Below are positions 7,825 through 9,598 of a DNA stretch of 9,598 bases, piece by piece (the stretch's first letter is position 1; the number at the start of each line of letters is the position of its first letter). Below the pieces are notes generated by a model, which made no database searches, was not told the origin of the DNA, and was given only the letters and a program-made list of their open reading frames with translations. The DNA is from JBCBSS01 sp039819065 (lineage in GTDB: Bacteria > Bacteroidota > Bacteroidia > Cytophagales > Cyclobacteriaceae). The stretch is from contig JBCBSS010000208.1 in NCBI GenBank assembly GCA_039819065.1, forward strand, positions 1 through 9,598, given 5' to 3'. Made by a program: the position numbers and the translations under genes.

Positions 7825-7923
7825 TTAGCATAACGAACTTTTCAGCCCGTTATTCCATATCTTCCTAATCAGTTTTACTACCATTCGAAGTACTCCTCTT
7901 ATCATTCCCAAAAATCTTAACAT
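7825..7923 (-). CDS. Possible 32-residue cationic amphipathic peptide (very uncertain)
   Basis: An ATG at 7923 opens 32 codons ending at TAA (7827-7825). The peptide begins MLRFLGMIRGVLRMVVKLIR and has no Asp or Glu. Seven Lys/Arg are spaced so that a helix would be one-sided, followed by a Trp and a C-terminal Cys. That profile resembles small membrane-active toxins or antimicrobial peptides. Short AT-rich frames easily give such composition by chance, and no clear promoter or ribosome site was found, so it may well be non-coding. Confidence 0.15.
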   Translation of the reverse strand: MLRFLGMIRGVLRMVVKLIRKIWNNGLKSSLC

Positions 7924-8013
7924 AGCTACCATTTATCGTTGATGACTTACCAGTCGTCTTATTTCCCACATTACGACCTCTCAAAAACCTAGTTTTAAGA
8001 AAATTTTAGAACG

Positions 8014-8679
8014 ATGAACAGGAATATGAGAAGCAGAATGGTAAGTGGCTACGGCCAGGAAAAATTTTTTCTTTTTAGAAAGCAGAAAGGATCTCTAGAG
8101 GCTTTGCTGGCGAAAGCAAAAGTAGAAGGAGCAGAGCAGGAAAAGCGCAGGGTAGCAAAAGAACTACATGATAACATTGGCCAACTCTTGGTCGTATTGA
8201 AACACGAATTGGCCGAGTCACCAACTCAAAGTCAGGCCAGAGAGCTGATCAATACGTTAATAGAAGAGGTCCGAAATACTACAAAAGGCCTTAAACCCAA
8301 AGCCTTGCAATGCGCTGACCTTCGCGAGGCATTAAATAAACTGTGTAACAATCTATCTAAACGATATAAGATTCGATTCCAATTGGAATACAATGTCTTT
8401 CGCACACTCGATGATTTTGAAATACTCAATCTCTATAGAATTGTGCAGGAAGCTTGTTGCAATATTATCAAGTATGCTCAGGCAGGCCACGTTTTAATAT
8501 CACTCCTGGAAGTCGATGATCACGTAGCATTAAAAGTATTCGATGATGGCATCGGGCTATCCAAGGCACCACAGGGTTATGGCCTCGAGCACATGAAAGA
8601 ACGAGCAGAAGCTATAGGTGGCCAATTAGAAATACACTCAAAGCCTCAGGCAGGCACTTTTATTCACCTAAAATTCTAA
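8014..8679 (+). CDS. Cytoplasmic NarL-type sensor histidine kinase without a sensor domain
   Basis: This 221-residue kinase phosphorylates itself on His and passes the phosphate to a response regulator, almost certainly its neighbour. Residues about 27-95 are a HisKA_3 dimerisation domain: a charged helix leads into RRVAKELHDNIGQLL, with His52 the phospho-acceptor. Residues 138-221 are the HATPase_c domain: N-box Asn150 in EACCNIIKYA, DDGIGL (Asp177, Gly179, Gly181), GYGLEHMKERA and a final GTFIHLKF strand. There is no transmembrane segment, PAS, GAF or TPR sensor; only about 26 basic residues precede the kinase core. The start at 8014 is supported by an in-frame TAA at 7996-7998; ATGs at codons 5 and 9 are alternatives. 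Input must come from a partner protein or an unrecognised short N-terminus. The response regulator starts 8 bp downstream, so the two form an operon. Confidence 0.92.
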   Translation: MNRNMRSRMVSGYGQEKFFLFRKQKGSLEALLAKAKVEGAEQEKRRVAKELHDNIGQLLVVLKHELAESPTQSQARELINTLIEEVRNTTKGLKPKALQCADLREALNKLCNNLSKRYKIRFQLEYNVFRTLDDFEILNLYRIVQEACCNIIKYAQAGHVLISLLEVDDHVALKVFDDGIGLSKAPQGYGLEHMKERAEAIGGQLEIHSKPQAGTFIHLKF

Positions 8680-8687
8680 AAACAGAT

Positions 8688-9347
8688 ATGAGCAAGATGA
8701 GATTATTCGTCACAGACGATCATGCATTGGTAAGGGAGGGCATTATATCAATGGTGAAAAGCCACCACGAAATAGTGGTGGTGGGGTCTGCCACCTGCGG
8801 CGTAGAAGCGATAGACAAATTGGAGCACATCGAATGTGATGTTGTGCTTATGGACATTCAAATGCCAGGCTTGAATGGCGTAGAAACCACAACTGCATTG
8901 CTGAAGAAATATCCACATCTCAAGGTGTTATTGCTATCCATGGAAATCGACTGCGATTACATCACTGAGGGCATTAAAGCGGGCATCTCTGGATATATCC
9001 CCAAGGATTGCGAAAAATCAGTTATGCTTTCGGCTATAGAGCAGGTTTTCAAAGGTGAGACTTACTTTCATCAAAAGATCATGCAGCATGTTTTTGATGC
9101 CTTTTACACAAGAAATAAATCAATTGGAGAAGGTATACCCAATATGAGTGATAAGATCAGTGATAGGGAGAAAGAAGTACTTAAACTAGTAGCGGACGGA
9201 AAATCAAATGGTGAAATAGCGGAACATCTTTATATCAGCGTACGCACGGTTGATACCCACAAAAACCGCATCATGAAAAAGATCAACGCTAATTCTACTG
9301 TGGACTTGGTGAAGTATGCATTGAAACATGATTTGGCGCTGTTGTAG
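8688..9347 (+). CDS. NarL/FixJ-family response regulator
   Basis: A 219-residue two-domain transcription factor. The receiver domain (3-122) has the acidic pair Asp10/Asp11, phospho-acceptor Asp56 in VVLMDIQMPG, switch Ser84 in LLLSM and conserved Lys106 in GYIPKD. A linker of about 30 residues leads to a LuxR-type helix-turn-helix (about 156-218): ISDREKEVLKLVADGKSNGEIAEHL with recognition helix VRTVDTHKNRIMKKI. All residues needed for phosphorylation and DNA binding are present. The ATG at 8688 is 8 bp after the kinase stop, and HisKA_3 kinases normally pair with this class, so the two should act together. Target genes cannot be read from the window; autoregulation is possible. Confidence 0.95.
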   Translation: MSKMRLFVTDDHALVREGIISMVKSHHEIVVVGSATCGVEAIDKLEHIECDVVLMDIQMPGLNGVETTTALLKKYPHLKVLLLSMEIDCDYITEGIKAGISGYIPKDCEKSVMLSAIEQVFKGETYFHQKIMQHVFDAFYTRNKSIGEGIPNMSDKISDREKEVLKLVADGKSNGEIAEHLYISVRTVDTHKNRIMKKINANSTVDLVKYALKHDLALL

Positions 9348-9368
9348 AGACTGTAATTGTCAGGTCTC
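9347..9368 (+). terminator. Possible terminator hairpin after the response regulator
   Basis: GAGAC (9347-9351) pairs with GTCTC (9364-9368). The stem can extend by two pairs (TG with CA) past one bulged G. It overlaps the last base of the stop codon. There is no T-run after it, so the call is weak. Confidence 0.35.
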
Positions 9369-9474
9369 GATATTAGCTTATGACTTGGGTACAGCTAAGG
9401 TTTCAGATTTGATTCAAAAGATATAAGAAGTAAGACGAAAAACATAAGACATGTGCACATCCCTGAATTCAAGG

Positions 9475-9500
9475 TGTCATTGCAAGGAACGAAGCAATCC
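9475..9500. repeat. GTCATTGC-type dispersed intergenic repeat (single copy here)
   Basis: The segment reads TGTCATTGCAAGGAACGAAG followed by CAATCC. It closely resembles a short repeat found in intergenic regions of many bacterial genomes, with consensus near GTCATTGCGAGGAACGAAGCAATC. ATTGC (9479-9483) and GCAAT (9494-9498) form a small inverted repeat. Recognition is from memory of the repeat family, and copy number in this genome cannot be seen. Confidence 0.6.
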
Positions 9501-9510
9501 AGTAGCAAGA

Positions 9511-9598
9511 AAAATAAATAGAAATAAATAGAAATAAATAGAAATAAATAGAAATAAATAGAAATAAATAGAAATAAATAGAAATAAATAGAAATAAA
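9511..9598. repeat. 10-bp tandem repeat (GAAATAAATA) running off the window
   Basis: After a variant first unit (AAAATAAATA, 9511-9520) come seven identical GAAATAAATA units (9521-9590) and a partial unit of 8 bases to the window end. The array is pure A/T apart from one G per unit and has no codon structure. The true copy number is unknown because the sequence ends inside it. Assemblies often break in such arrays, which fits this being the contig end. Confidence 0.95.

Larger units (their letters stand above)
7653..8013. other. 361-bp intergenic region
   Basis: Apart from the hairpin at 7704-7728, no convincing gene, tRNA or riboswitch is seen. In the kinase frame an in-frame TAA at 7996-7998 rules out an upstream extension of that gene. 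TAGTTTTA at 7990-7997 resembles the Bacteroidota -7 element (TAnnTTTG) at 7 of 8 positions, but no good -33 TTTG lies upstream, so I do not call a promoter. The minus strand holds a 32-codon cationic reading frame (7825-7923), described separately. Confidence 0.5.

Noticed and set aside
7942..7992. 16-codon plus-strand frame before the kinase as a leader peptide
   Set aside because: No repeated amino acid, no attenuator-like hairpin and no ribosome site. Indistinguishable from chance.
9451..9460. Perfect 10-bp palindrome ATGTGCACAT as an operator
   Set aside because: Single copy, downstream of the last gene, and with no adjacent promoter-like sequence. A chance palindrome is the simpler explanation.

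Overview
The window looks like one complete, moderately AT-rich contig from a member of the Bacteroidota, probably a Cytophagia-type bacterium. This is inferred from gene content and style: a large LanB dehydratase next to a LanC cyclase, a SPOR-like/OmpA-like envelope protein with a very acidic linker, a sensor-less NarL-type kinase/regulator pair, and little sign of Shine-Dalgarno sequences. No rRNA, tRNA, CRISPR array or transposase is visible.

Layout. Bases 1-110 form a perfect 33-bp inverted repeat around a 44-bp loop, at the very edge of the window. It cuts off the 3' end of a minus-strand class I lanthipeptide dehydratase gene (lanB, to 2721). A short intergenic region of 52 bp separates lanB from two plus-strand genes: a TPR-like helical protein of unknown function (2774-3802) and a LanC cyclase (3837-5045) with all three zinc ligands. 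Next come an adrenodoxin-like [2Fe-2S] ferredoxin fused to a class III nucleotide cyclase (5194-6117) and an exported protein with an N-terminal SPOR-like region, a Glu/Asp-rich linker and a C-terminal OmpA-like domain (6291-7652). A strong hairpin follows at 7704-7728, then about 285 bp without a convincing gene. A cytoplasmic HisKA_3 histidine kinase (8014-8679) and a LuxR/NarL-family response regulator (8688-9347) form an operon. The right end carries a GTCATTGC-type dispersed repeat and then a 10-bp tandem repeat that runs off the window.

How the genes work together. LanB (glutamylation, then elimination of Ser/Thr to Dha/Dhb) and LanC (Cys addition to make thioether rings) are the two core steps of class I lanthipeptide maturation. 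The TPR-like gene lies 34 bp upstream of lanC and is probably co-transcribed with it, so it may be an accessory of that pathway. No precursor peptide, leader peptidase or transporter is visible; these may lie beyond the left edge, past the missing 3' end of lanB. The cyclase and SPOR/OmpA genes share the strand but have larger gaps and no obvious link to the lanthipeptide genes. The kinase/regulator pair is a separate unit whose input must come from another protein or a soluble signal.

Main caution. The plus-strand copy of the inverted repeat reads, in the lanB frame, into residues that fit the LanB family better than the stop codon met on the minus strand. The left edge therefore looks like a fold-back (chimeric) join, and the apparent lanB stop is probably artificial.
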